From the NCBI RefSeq assembly GCF_900156435.1, contig NZ_FTPQ01000001.1, positions 372,001 to 436,000 of the forward strand: a stretch of 64,000 nucleotides of DNA. Reading direction: 5' to 3'. The position numbers and the translations under genes were made by a program. Every line of letters starts with the position of its first letter. Positions within the stretch are counted from its first letter, which is position 1. Below, piece by piece: positions 16,248 through 24,212 of this stretch. The stretch is from Microbacterium sp. RU1D. GTDB lineage: Bacteria; Actinomycetota; Actinomycetes; Actinomycetales; Microbacteriaceae. The notes under the pieces are model-generated. The model was not told the origin of the DNA and did no database searches. It saw only the letters and a program-made list of their open reading frames with translations.

Positions 16248-16262
16248 TGATAATCGTTCTCA
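16248..16262. promoter_or_regulatory. Fur/Zur-type 7-1-7 operator upstream of znuA
   Basis: TGATAATCGTTCTCA fits the 7-1-7 palindrome of Fur-family boxes with five of seven base pairs matching (TGA-N-AA-N-C-N-TT-N-TCA). It is embedded in a longer inverted repeat, GCTGAT at 16246 to ATCAGC ending at 16270. Its A+T content stands out from the surroundings. It lies between znuA and the divergent aldehyde dehydrogenase but next to the znuA promoter. Confidence 0.7.
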
Positions 16263-16371
16263 AAATCAGCACGACGTTCATCGCGAGCTCCCAGACTGGC
16301 CTCTGCCGTTCTGTCCTCTCTCACGGCGACCCTGCGCCGTATTGGCAGCCACGTCGCGCGGACGACGGCCG

Positions 16372-16377
16372 TTTACT
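16372..16377 (+). promoter_or_regulatory. -10-like TTTACT before the aldehyde dehydrogenase start
   Basis: TTTACT is followed by six bases (mostly G) and the ATG at 16384. A leaderless start is likely since no ribosome site fits the spacing well. Confidence 0.35.
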
Positions 16378-16383
16378 GGGGGC

Positions 16384-17898
16384 ATGACCGACCACGACCT
16401 CCCCGTCATCGCGCACTGGATCGACGGCGCCGAGAGCGCCCCCACGGGCGGACGCACCGCCCCCGTGTACAACCCCGCCACCGGTGCGGTGCAGGCGCAC
16501 GTCGCCCTGGCCGACGAGGCCGACATCCGGGCGGCGATCGCCTCGGCCACCCGCGGCTTCGCCGAGTGGAGCGGTTACTCGATCGCCAAGCGCCAGAGCG
16601 TGCTCTTCGCCTTCCGCGAGCTGCTGAACGCGCGCAAGAGCGAGCTGGCCGAGATCCTCACCGCCGAGCACGGCAAGGTGCTCTCCGACGCGATGGGCGA
16701 GATCGCCCGCGGCCAGGAAGTCGTCGAGCTCGCGACCGGCTTCCCGCACCTGATCAAGGGCGCGTACAGCGAGAACGCCTCGAGCGGTGTCGACGTCTAC
16801 TCGCTCAAGCAGCCACTCGGCGTCGTCGGCATCATCAGCCCCTTCAATTTTCCGGCGATGGTGCCGATGTGGTTCTTCCCCATCGCCCTCGCCGCGGGCA
16901 ACGCCGTCGTGCTGAAGCCGAGCGAGAAGGACCCGTCCGCCTCGCTCTGGCTCGCACGCCTGTGGAAAGAGGCGGGTCTCCCCGCCGGCGCCTTCACGGT
17001 GCTGCAGGGCGACAAGGTCGCCGTCGACGGACTGCTCGAAGCCCCCGAGGTGCAGTCGATCTCGTTCGTCGGCTCCACCCCGATCGCGCAGTACATCTAC
17101 GAGACGGCGTCGAAGAACGGCAAGCGCGTACAGGCCCTCGGCGGGGCGAAGAACCACATGCTGGTGCTCCCCGACGCCGACCTCGACCTCGTCGCCGACT
17201 CCGCGGTCAACGCCGGCTTCGGCGCGGCGGGCGAGCGCTGCATGGCGGTCTCGGTGGTGCTCGCCGTCGACCCCGTCGCCGACGAGCTGATCTCGAAGGT
17301 GACCGAGCGCATCGCGAAACTGCGCATCGGCAACGGCGCGGATGCCGATGAGCCCGACATGGGGCCCCTCATCTCGGGCGCGCACCGCGACAAGGTGTCC
17401 TCGTACGTCGACATCGCCGAGGCCGACGGTGCGACGGTCGTCGTCGACGGTCGTGGCTTCTCGGTCGACGGGCATGAGGAGGGCTTCTTCTTCGGCCCCA
17501 CGCTGCTCGACGAGGTGCCGACCACCTCGCGCGCCTACACCGAGGAGATCTTCGGCCCGGTGCTCTCGGTCGTGCGCGTGAAGACGTACGAGGAGGGCCT
17601 CGCGCTCATCAACAGCGGGGAGTTCGGCAACGGCACCGCGATCTTCACCAACGACGGCGGAGCCGCCCGCCGCTTCCAGCACGAGGTGCAGGTCGGCATG
17701 ATCGGCATCAACGTGCCCATCCCCGTCCCCGTCGCGTACCACTCGTTCGGCGGCTGGAAGAAGAGCCTGTTCGGGGATGCCAAGGCCTACGGCGTGCACG
17801 GCTTCGACTTCTTCACCCGCGAGAAGGCCGTCACCAGCCGCTGGCTCGACCCGGCCACCCACGGCGGCATCAATCTCGGCTTCCCCCAGAACAGCTGA
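16384..17898 (+). CDS. mmsA: CoA-acylating methylmalonate/malonate-semialdehyde dehydrogenase
   Basis: The 504-residue ALDH-superfamily protein has the MMSDH landmarks: IISPFNFPAMVPMWFFPIAL, KPSEKDPSA, GGAKNHMLVLPDADLD, the catalytic cysteine at 286 in GERCMAV, and the C-terminal VPIPVPVAYHSFGGWKKS signature that separates this family from ordinary aldehyde dehydrogenases. It converts (methyl)malonate semialdehyde plus CoA and NAD to acetyl- or propionyl-CoA. With the nearby aminotransferase it fits beta-alanine or beta-aminoisobutyrate catabolism; the last step of valine or myo-inositol breakdown is an alternative. A strong terminator follows. Confidence 0.9.
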   Translation: MTDHDLPVIAHWIDGAESAPTGGRTAPVYNPATGAVQAHVALADEADIRAAIASATRGFAEWSGYSIAKRQSVLFAFRELLNARKSELAEILTAEHGKVLSDAMGEIARGQEVVELATGFPHLIKGAYSENASSGVDVYSLKQPLGVVGIISPFNFPAMVPMWFFPIALAAGNAVVLKPSEKDPSASLWLARLWKEAGLPAGAFTVLQGDKVAVDGLLEAPEVQSISFVGSTPIAQYIYETASKNGKRVQALGGAKNHMLVLPDADLDLVADSAVNAGFGAAGERCMAVSVVLAVDPVADELISKVTERIAKLRIGNGADADEPDMGPLISGAHRDKVSSYVDIAEADGATVVVDGRGFSVDGHEEGFFFGPTLLDEVPTTSRAYTEEIFGPVLSVVRVKTYEEGLALINSGEFGNGTAIFTNDGGAARRFQHEVQVGMIGINVPIPVPVAYHSFGGWKKSLFGDAKAYGVHGFDFFTREKAVTSRWLDPATHGGINLGFPQNS

Positions 17899-17910
17899 GG
17901 CGCCCGCTCC

Positions 17911-17956
17911 GGATGCCGCGGCCCCGCCCCCTCGACGGCGCGGGGTCGCGGCATCC
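17911..17956 (+). terminator. Terminator after mmsA
   Basis: A 16-bp stem (GGATGCCGCGGCCCCG against its complement, one G-U pair) with a 14-base loop starts 13 bases after the stop. Both arms carry the GGATGCC word, once in each orientation. Confidence 0.75.
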
Positions 17957-17963
17957 GTCGTTC

Positions 17964-18033
17964 TCGCGCGTGAGGGGCTGAGAAGTGTCGCCGGGAACGC
18001 GCCCAAGCGACAAGAAACACCCCTCACGCGCGA
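17964..18033. repeat. Intergenic palindrome, family B copy 1
   Basis: Outer arms TCGCGCGTGAGGGG and its exact complement are 14 bp, with inner arms TGTCGC (17986) and GCGACA (18007). The unit of about 70 bases recurs twice just downstream. Confidence 0.7.
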
Positions 18034-18046
18034 GCGGGACCCGGCC

Positions 18047-18115
18047 CTCGCGTGAGGGGTCACGAAGTGCCGCCCGAAGCGCGCCGGGGCGACAGAAAAC
18101 GACCCCTCACGCGCG
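18047..18115. repeat. Intergenic palindrome, family B copy 2
   Basis: Arms CGTGAGGGGTC and GACCCCTCACG pair, with the inner TGCCGC/GCGACA element degraded by one base. The centre differs from copy 1 while the arms are nearly identical. Confidence 0.7.
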
Positions 18116-18159
18116 GATTCCGAGGGCGCAGAGCGATCGGTCCGGATGCCGTGGCTGGT

Positions 18160-18225
18160 CCGTGAGGAGTCGAGAACTGTCGCCGAGAGCGCGACGGGGC
18201 GACGGACAGCGACCCCTCACGCGCG
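18160..18225. repeat. Intergenic palindrome, family B copy 3
   Basis: Left arm CCGTGAGGAGTCG and right arm CGACCCCTCACG pair with one mismatch; the inner TGTCGC/GCGAC is kept. It ends 13 bases before the stop of the minus-strand PucR gene, so it may also act as that gene's terminator. Confidence 0.65.
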
Positions 18226-18238
18226 CGAGGGCGTCCGC

Positions 18239-19747
18239 TCAGCCCTCGGCGAGCTCCAGCGCCGCCCAGAGCTCGGCTCGCGCGGCGAAGCTCGACAGGT
18301 CGAGCTCGAGCACCTGCTCGAGGTGGGCCACGCGCGCCCTCAGGGTGTGGCGGTGGATGCCGAGACTCCGCGCCGCGGGATCCCAGGCGCCGTTGGCGTC
18401 GAGCCAGACCCGCGCCGACGCGAGCAGGCGCTCCCGCTCGGGAGCCGGAACCACCTCGAGCGGCTGCAGGAGGGAGCGCGCCAGCACCTCGCCGCCGCGT
18501 TCGCGCAGCGCCCCCACCAGACCGCGTCCCGCGAGCTCGTCGTAGGCGCGGAGGGTGCCGGTTTCGGCGTTGCGAGCCGCGTGCGCGGCGCGGCGCAGGT
18601 TCGCGGCGAGGTCGTCGCCCGCGTCGTGACGCGCGGTTCCGGCGCGGAGGCCGCGCCGCTCGACGAGCGCCGCGAGCGCCGACGTCGCCCCGTCGGCCGC
18701 GAGCACGATGACGTCGTCGCCGCGCTCGGCCGAGAACAGGCGCGCGGGATCGCTCGAGACGAGGTCGAGCTCGTCGAGCAGCCCCGGCAGCGCTCCGGCC
18801 CCGCGCACCACACCGACCAGGTAGGGCTCGACGGGCAGCCCGCCGAGCGCGAACCCGGCCACCCGCCGCGCCGTGTCGCCGTGCCCGTCGACGAGCAGGT
18901 CGATGACGCCCGCGCGCACCCCGCGCAGCGCGGACTGCAGTCCGCGCTGCTGCTCGAGCGCGATGCTCGCCAGCGCCACCACCGAGGCGACGAGATCCCG
19001 CCCCGCAGGGTCGAGCGGCTCGGGCCCGCCCACCGCGAGCACGCCGCGCAGCCGCCCGCTCTGCCCGATCGTCTGCACCAGCGCGTGGCCGGCCGACGGC
19101 ACGACGAGACTCGCCGCGGTGCGCCGCTCGAGCAGGCGCCGCACGTCGCGGCCGACCTCCGCCTCGACGTCGGGGGGCGCCGCGCGCAGACCCGGCGACG
19201 ACAGGCGCCCGCCGACGGCGTCGTACAGCTCGACCCACGCGTCGAGCAGACGCGAGAGCGTGGCGAGGATCTCGCGCAGCCCGTCGTCGCGCACCGCGGC
19301 GCGCGCCACTGCGCGTTGCGCGTCGAGCAGCCACGACAGGCGCGCGGCGCCTTCGGCCGCGATGATGTCGGCGACGAAGCGGATGATCCGGATGAACGGC
19401 GCACGGTCCGCGATCTCCACGACCGGCAGGTCGGCGGCCTCCCCCGCACGCACCACGGCCTCGGGCACGCGATGGTGGATGATGTCGGTCGCGAAGCCGA
19501 GACCCGCGACCCCGAGCGCGCGCAGACGTCGGCAGTAGGCCAGGGCGTCTGCGGCATCCGGATGGGCGGAGAACTGGGCCCCGTTGGTCAGCAACAGGTT
19601 CCCCGCCTCGAGGTAGGGAGTGGGATCGAGCAGGTCGGAGCTGTGCACCCACGACAGTGGGCGATCGAGGGCCTCGTCGTCGTGCCGGGTCAAGACGCGC
19701 AGGGGGAACGACTGGTCGTCGAGAAGGGTGCGGAGGGTCGCGGGCAT
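18239..19747 (-). CDS. PucR-family transcriptional regulator
   Basis: The 502-residue protein has an N-terminal PucR-type ligand domain (about 1-125, with WVHSSDLLDPTPYLEAGNLLLTNG and GVAGLGFATDIIHH), a middle GGDEF-like/CdaR segment, and a C-terminal PucR helix-turn-helix at about 440-490 (WLDANGAWDPAARSLGIHRHTLRARVAHLEQVL). This family activates purine, amino acid or polyamine catabolic genes in response to the substrate. It is divergent from the class III aminotransferase with an inverted repeat in the 84-base gap, so that gene and perhaps mmsA are likely targets. Confidence 0.88.
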   Translation of the reverse strand: MPATLRTLLDDQSFPLRVLTRHDDEALDRPLSWVHSSDLLDPTPYLEAGNLLLTNGAQFSAHPDAADALAYCRRLRALGVAGLGFATDIIHHRVPEAVVRAGEAADLPVVEIADRAPFIRIIRFVADIIAAEGAARLSWLLDAQRAVARAAVRDDGLREILATLSRLLDAWVELYDAVGGRLSSPGLRAAPPDVEAEVGRDVRRLLERRTAASLVVPSAGHALVQTIGQSGRLRGVLAVGGPEPLDPAGRDLVASVVALASIALEQQRGLQSALRGVRAGVIDLLVDGHGDTARRVAGFALGGLPVEPYLVGVVRGAGALPGLLDELDLVSSDPARLFSAERGDDVIVLAADGATSALAALVERRGLRAGTARHDAGDDLAANLRRAAHAARNAETGTLRAYDELAGRGLVGALRERGGEVLARSLLQPLEVVPAPERERLLASARVWLDANGAWDPAARSLGIHRHTLRARVAHLEQVLELDLSSFAARAELWAALELAEG

Positions 19748-19758
19748 GGCGGGCCAAA

Positions 19759-19788
19759 CTGTCGATCGTTCTGCGAGATTACCGACAG
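19759..19788. promoter_or_regulatory. Inverted repeat CTGTCG-N18-CGACAG between pucR-type and aminotransferase genes
   Basis: The 6-bp arms lie centrally in the divergent intergenic gap and are a reasonable operator for the adjacent regulator. Short arms keep this tentative. Confidence 0.35.
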
Positions 19789-19831
19789 ATCGGCGCTCCC
19801 CGACACGGTGCGGCGCGCCCACACTGGTGGC

Positions 19832-21157
19832 ATGACGACTGCCGACACGACCACCCGCAACGCCGAGATCAGCGAGCGCGACCGCCGCAGCGTCTTCCAC
19901 TCGTGGTCGGCGCAGCGCACGCTCGCTCCGCTCCCCCTCGCCGGGGGTTCGGGTGTGGAGGTCTGGGATGCCGACGGCCGACGTTACCTCGACTTCTCGA
20001 GCATGCTCGTCAACGTCAACATCGGGCACCAGCACCCGCGCGTCGTCGCGGCCATCCAGGAGCAGGCCGCGCAGCTGACCACGGTCGCCCCCGCCCACGC
20101 GAACGAGACCCGCGCGCACGCCGCCGAGCTCGTGCTGAAGCGCGCGCCCGAGGGGTTCTCGAAGGTCTTCTTCACCAACGGCGGCGCCGACGCGAACGAG
20201 AACGCGATCCGCATGGCGCGCCTGGCCACGGGCCGCGACAAGATCGTGTCGCACTACCGCTCGTACCACGGCAACACGGGAGCGGCCATCGTCGCCACCG
20301 GCGACTGGCGACGGATGCCGAACGAGTACTCCCGCGGACACGTCCACGTCTTCGGCCCCTACCTCTACCGCACCGAGTTCTGGGCCGAGACGCCCGAGCA
20401 GGAGACCGAGCGCGCGCTACGCCACCTCGAGCGCACCGTCCAGGCGGAGGGCCCCGACACGATCGCCGCATTCCTGTTCGAGACGATCCCCGGCACCGCC
20501 GGCGTCCTGGTGCCCCCGCCCGGCTACCTCGCCGGCGTGCGCGCGATCGCCGACCGCTACGGCATCCTGCTGATCCTCGATGAGGTCATGGCCGGGTTCG
20601 CGCGGGCGGGCGAGTGGTTCGCCTTCGACGCGTTCGACGTGCGCCCCGACCTGATCACCTTCGCGAAGGGCGTCAACTCGGGCTACGTGCCCGTGGGTGG
20701 CGTGGTGATCTCGGATGCCGTGGCCCACGTGTTCGACGACCGGGTCTTCCCGGGCGGCCTGACGTATTCCGGGCACCCGCTCGCCGCGGCGTCCATCATC
20801 GCCGCGCAGGAGGCGATGGCCGAGGAGGGCGTGATCGAGAACGCGCGTCGCGTCGGCGCCGACGTCATCGGACCGCGTCTGCGGCAGGTGGCCGCGGAGT
20901 CGCCGCTGATCGGCGAGGTGCGCGGGCGCGGCGTGTTCTGGGCGGTCGAGCTGGTCGCCGACCAGGCCACGCGCGAGCCCCTCGCGACCGCTCGGATCGG
21001 GGCCATCAAGGCCGCGATGCTCGAGCGCGGCGTGCTCGGTTTCTTCGCCGACAACCGGGTGCACGTCGTGCCGCCCGCCGTGATCGGCGACGCCGACGCC
21101 CACCGGGGGCTCGACGTGCTCGCCGAGGTGCTGCACGCGGAGTCGGGCCGGAGCTGA
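19832..21157 (+). CDS. Class III PLP-dependent aminotransferase (omega-amino acid type)
   Basis: The 441-residue enzyme shows class III features: FSSMLVNVNIGHQHPRV at the N terminus, FFTNGGADANENAIRMAR (cofactor phosphate site), SYHGNTGAA, ILDEVMAGFARAG with the cofactor aspartate, and the Schiff-base lysine 279 in FAKGVNSGY. The family transfers amino groups from beta-alanine, GABA, taurine or related omega-amino acids to pyruvate or oxoglutarate. Adjacent mmsA favours beta-alanine (giving malonate semialdehyde). CACACT lies six bases before the ATG, resembling a leaderless start. Exact substrate is inferred. Confidence 0.88.
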   Translation: MTTADTTTRNAEISERDRRSVFHSWSAQRTLAPLPLAGGSGVEVWDADGRRYLDFSSMLVNVNIGHQHPRVVAAIQEQAAQLTTVAPAHANETRAHAAELVLKRAPEGFSKVFFTNGGADANENAIRMARLATGRDKIVSHYRSYHGNTGAAIVATGDWRRMPNEYSRGHVHVFGPYLYRTEFWAETPEQETERALRHLERTVQAEGPDTIAAFLFETIPGTAGVLVPPPGYLAGVRAIADRYGILLILDEVMAGFARAGEWFAFDAFDVRPDLITFAKGVNSGYVPVGGVVISDAVAHVFDDRVFPGGLTYSGHPLAAASIIAAQEAMAEEGVIENARRVGADVIGPRLRQVAAESPLIGEVRGRGVFWAVELVADQATREPLATARIGAIKAAMLERGVLGFFADNRVHVVPPAVIGDADAHRGLDVLAEVLHAESGRS

Positions 21158-21189
21158 CGCCGGCGCCCGCGGCGACCAGCCCCGCGGGA

Positions 21190-22593
21190 TCACTCGCAGG
21201 CGATACCGTCTCCGTCACGGTCGAGTTTGCGACTGTAGCCGGGCTGACCGGCGTAGATCGGCGCCGCTCCCGCAGCACGCACCTCGGTGCAGTTCGCGTA
21301 GTACACGTCGGGAGCCGGGGCGGGTGCCTCCACGACCGGGGCCGGGGCGGGTTCCGCGGGCGCCGGAGCCGGCTCGACGACCACCGGTTCGGGCGCGACG
21401 ACCGGCTCGGGCTCGACGACGGGAGCGGGGGCGGGGGCGGGCGCCGCGAAGCTCGAGGTCGGCAGGCTCTGGTCGGGGCACGCCTCGAGCACCCGCTTCA
21501 TCGCATCGCGCTCCGCTTCAGTCACCCACAGTCCGTACGTGGCCTTGACCGCGATCTGCGTGGCGACGTAGGTGCAGCGGAAGGACTTCTGCGCGGGGAG
21601 CCACGTGGCGGCATCCCCGTCGCCCTTCTGCGCGTTGGCTGATCCGTCGACGGCGAGCAGGTTCAGGGGATCGTTGGCGAAGCTGGCGCGCTGGTCTGTG
21701 GTGAGCTGCTGCGCCCCCTTCTGCCAGGCGTCCGAGAGCGACACGACGTGGTCGATCTGCACGAGCTCGGAGGTCCCCTGACCGCGGACGAAGGCGATGC
21801 TCGCACCCGTGTACGGGTCGGTGAGCGTTCCCGCGGTCACGCGGCAGGTGCCCGCGCGCACGGCATCCGTCAGATCCCGACCGAGCATGTCGTTGCGGGT
21901 GTCGCATCCGTTGCGGTCGACATCGAGCCAGCGCTGGCCGAACTCGTCGCGGTCGTAGCCCGTCTTGGGTGCGCGGCCCTTCACGGCCAGGGTGTCGAGC
22001 GCCGCGAGCGCGATCTTGTCGGTGGTGACCGAGGCGTCGGCGACGGTACCCGCCTGCCCCGCGAACGCGGCGAGGGCGGCCTGGTCGTCGGCGAAGGGGG
22101 TGGCGGATGCCGTGGGCGTGGCTGTGGGCGACGGCGTCGCCGACGCGGTGGCGACGGGCGCCGGCTGGGCGACCGGGGTCGTCTTCGCGGGCGAGGTGAC
22201 CGTGGTGATGCTTCCTGCGATCGCGAAAGCGACGACGGCGACGACCGTCCAGATCGCCGCGCTCGAGCGCGAACGGAACCGCAGCCAGGTCGGAGCGTTG
22301 CGCGCGAGCGCGACGATTCCGGTGATGAGCACCACGAGGGCGACCATCGCGACGAAGGGGGCGAGCAGCCAGAGGGCGACGAGCAGCACGAGCCCCGCCA
22401 CGATCCAGCCCCAGGTCGGCACGCGCGAGAGCCGGCTGCGTGCCTCACGGCGGGTCGCCGGCGGCGGCGGGGTGGTCACGGTGGGAGCGGGCGGCAACGG
22501 CGCGACGTCGTTCGTCCACTGCCGGCCGTCCCACCAGCGCAGGCGACCGGGAATCTCGGTGTCGGGGTACCACCCCGGCGTCACATTCGTCAC
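21190..22593 (-). CDS. Membrane protein with DUF2510, HNH/DUF1524 nuclease-like and Excalibur domains
   Basis: This 467-residue mosaic begins with a DUF2510 motif (PGWYPDTEIPGRLRWWDGRQWT, residues 6-27), has three hydrophobic helices (about 62-96 and 113-130), and a Thr/Pro/Ala-rich linker. An HNH-type domain homologous to DUF1524 then follows at about 195-345 (QIDHVVSLSDAW; NDPLNLLAVDGSANAQKGD), with a Pro/Ala/Glu spacer and a C-terminal Excalibur calcium motif (DRDGDGIACE). Extracytoplasmic DNase activity is plausible because the linker and domains face outward. The GTG at 22593 begins the DUF2510 domain. Role in nutrient scavenging or competition is inference. Confidence 0.85.
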   Translation of the reverse strand: MTNVTPGWYPDTEIPGRLRWWDGRQWTNDVAPLPPAPTVTTPPPPATRREARSRLSRVPTWGWIVAGLVLLVALWLLAPFVAMVALVVLITGIVALARNAPTWLRFRSRSSAAIWTVVAVVAFAIAGSITTVTSPAKTTPVAQPAPVATASATPSPTATPTASATPFADDQAALAAFAGQAGTVADASVTTDKIALAALDTLAVKGRAPKTGYDRDEFGQRWLDVDRNGCDTRNDMLGRDLTDAVRAGTCRVTAGTLTDPYTGASIAFVRGQGTSELVQIDHVVSLSDAWQKGAQQLTTDQRASFANDPLNLLAVDGSANAQKGDGDAATWLPAQKSFRCTYVATQIAVKATYGLWVTEAERDAMKRVLEACPDQSLPTSSFAAPAPAPAPVVEPEPVVAPEPVVVEPAPAPAEPAPAPVVEAPAPAPDVYYANCTEVRAAGAAPIYAGQPGYSRKLDRDGDGIACE

Positions 22594-22895
22594 GCGGCCA
22601 CCGCCGTGTTCATTGGCAGCGCTGCATTCCGGAATCGCATGGATTCCCCTTCCCCCCGGCCGACAACCTCGCGAGTCTATTCAGGGGAATGTAGGCAACC
22701 CGACCGTGTCGAAAGGAAATGGGACGGATTGCGAACGCGCGATGCGCCAACGGGAAATGTGGAGACGGAATCGAGACCGAGCCTGCATCCGGTCACCCCA
22801 TCGCAACGAACGTCCGATCGCTCCGGTGTCCGCCCGTCGGACGACCGCCGGTGGAGCGCCGATTGGGCGCCGATCGAGCGCCGGCGGAGGCCGTG
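22594..22895. other. Intergenic region between the HNH gene and the DoxX-like gene
   Basis: No coding signal was found. A minus-strand TAGACT hexamer at 22674-22679 may be the HNH gene promoter, giving a leader of about 75 bases. A small inverted repeat GGAATC-N5-GATTCC lies at 22631-22647 within that leader. Confidence 0.4.
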
Positions 22896-23315
22896 TCAGC
22901 CTCGGACCGATGCGCGTCGCCGGGTTCGCCAGGCCTTCCACGCCCCCGTCGACCAGAGCGCCCAGAGCACCAGCAGGGGCTGGAAGAGCAGACGGACGCC
23001 GCGCGCGAGGTCGGTGTCGAGGCCGAAGGCGTCGGTGCCCCGGACGAACTGCTCGATGTTGCCCGGGAAGATCGCGACGAAGAAGGCCGCGACGATCCAG
23101 CCGACGGCGACGCGGTAGCGGCGGAGGGCGAGGAGGGCGAGTCCGAGCGCGATCTCGACGACCCCGGATGCCACGACTGTGACGTCGACCGGAATCGGGA
23201 GCCACGACGGCACCTGGGCGACGAAGGCGTCGCGAGCGAAGGTGAGGTGCGCGGTGCCGGTGAACACGAGCGCGGCACCGAGCAGCCAGCGGGCGAGGGT
23301 GCGGGGAAGGCTCAT
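22896..23315 (-). CDS. Small DoxX-like membrane protein
   Basis: The 139-residue protein has four hydrophobic helices (about 8-24, 40-62, 70-86, 108-122) with motifs FTGTAHLTFARDAF and PGNIEQFVRGTDAFGLDTDLARGVRLLFQP, matching DoxX/MauE-like membrane proteins of unknown biochemical role, often linked to redox metabolism. TACCCT lies six bases before the ATG, a leaderless-type start. It is followed by a family A palindrome further into the intergenic space of the next gene. Confidence 0.7.
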   Translation of the reverse strand: MSLPRTLARWLLGAALVFTGTAHLTFARDAFVAQVPSWLPIPVDVTVVASGVVEIALGLALLALRRYRVAVGWIVAAFFVAIFPGNIEQFVRGTDAFGLDTDLARGVRLLFQPLLVLWALWSTGAWKAWRTRRRASVRG

Positions 23316-23395
23316 CCCCCGAGGGTAGGCGGGGATGGCCGAGTTCGGCCGCTCGCGCCCGCTCCCGGGTCGGGTGAGCGCCGTCCCCTACGCCC

Positions 23396-23450
23396 GAGTG
23401 TCCAAAACACCCGGACGCTCTCAGAATTCATTCGGGAGTTTTGGACACTC
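23396..23450. repeat. Intergenic palindrome, family A copy 1
   Basis: A perfect 13-bp stem has left arm GAGTGTCCAAAAC. After an A-A mismatch it extends by CCCG/CGGG. The centre is a 21-base loop with GAATTC. It belongs to a family of at least five in this window. Confidence 0.75.
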
Positions 23451-23552
23451 ATCAGGAGACGGGTGCGGCACGGGAGCCGCGCCGCGAAGGACCGAGCTTG
23501 GAGCGGGGGATGCCGCAGCCGTGCGCGAAGACGGCGCGGCGCCCGCGACGCG

Positions 23553-24212
23553 TCAGCGCCGCAGGATGCGCTGGGCGAGGGCGTTGCCCAGCAGCTGACC
23601 GGCCTGCACGATCACGACGATGATCGCGACCGTCACCCACGTGGCCTGCTGGTTGAACTGCTGATAGCCGTAGATGATCGCGAAGTTGCCCAGGCCGCCG
23701 CCGCCGATGTACCCGGCCATCGCCGACATGTCGACGACCGCGATGAACATGAACGTGTAGCCCAGGATGAGGGGGGCGAGCGCCTCGGGGATCACGACGC
23801 CGAACAGGACGCCGATGCGCCGCGCACCCACCGCGCGCGCAGCCTCCACGGTTCCGGGGTCGACCGCGACGAGGTTCTGCTCGACGACGCGGGCGATCAC
23901 GACCGTGGCCATGATCGTGATCGGCACGATCGCGGCATCCGTCCCCAGGGTCGTCCCCGTCACCGCGCGCGTGACCGGAGCGACGGCGGTGAGGAAGATG
24001 ATGAACGGGATCGGGCGGATGACGTTGATCACGAGGTTGGCGACGAAGAAGACGACGCGGTTCTCGAAGAGGTTGCCGGGGCGGGTGGCGTACAGCAGGG
24101 CGCCGATGACGAGCCCCGCGACGCCCGCGATGAGCAGCGACACCGCGACCATGTAGACGGTCTCGCCGATCGACTGCAGCAGCACCGGGGTGAGGGTGTC
24201 CCACTTGTTCAC
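23553..24212 (-). CDS. metI: Methionine-type ABC transporter permease MetI
   Basis: The 219-residue membrane protein has five to six helices and the MetI-type permease loop EAARAVGARRIGVLFGVVIPEALAP plus GGGGLGNFAIIYGY near the C terminus. It pairs with the ATPase and lipoprotein just upstream. The GTG at 24212 overlaps the metN stop as GTGA. The system imports D/L-methionine or related compounds by family assignment. Confidence 0.92.
   Translation of the reverse strand: MNKWDTLTPVLLQSIGETVYMVAVSLLIAGVAGLVIGALLYATRPGNLFENRVVFFVANLVINVIRPIPFIIFLTAVAPVTRAVTGTTLGTDAAIVPITIMATVVIARVVEQNLVAVDPGTVEAARAVGARRIGVLFGVVIPEALAPLILGYTFMFIAVVDMSAMAGYIGGGGLGNFAIIYGYQQFNQQATWVTVAIIVVIVQAGQLLGNALAQRILRR

Noticed and set aside
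17964..18225. CRISPR-like array
   Set aside because: Three units are inverted repeats with 13- to 44-base gaps and variable centres, without direct repeats separated by regular spacers; no cas genes.
18146..19831. N-terminal extension of the aminotransferase across the PucR gene
   Set aside because: The extension is antisense to the PucR protein. The ATG at 19832 begins the conserved fold.
23316..23552. Possible small gene around the family A palindrome at 23396
   Set aside because: No start with a ribosome site, and the palindrome itself interrupts any frame; treated as repeat.
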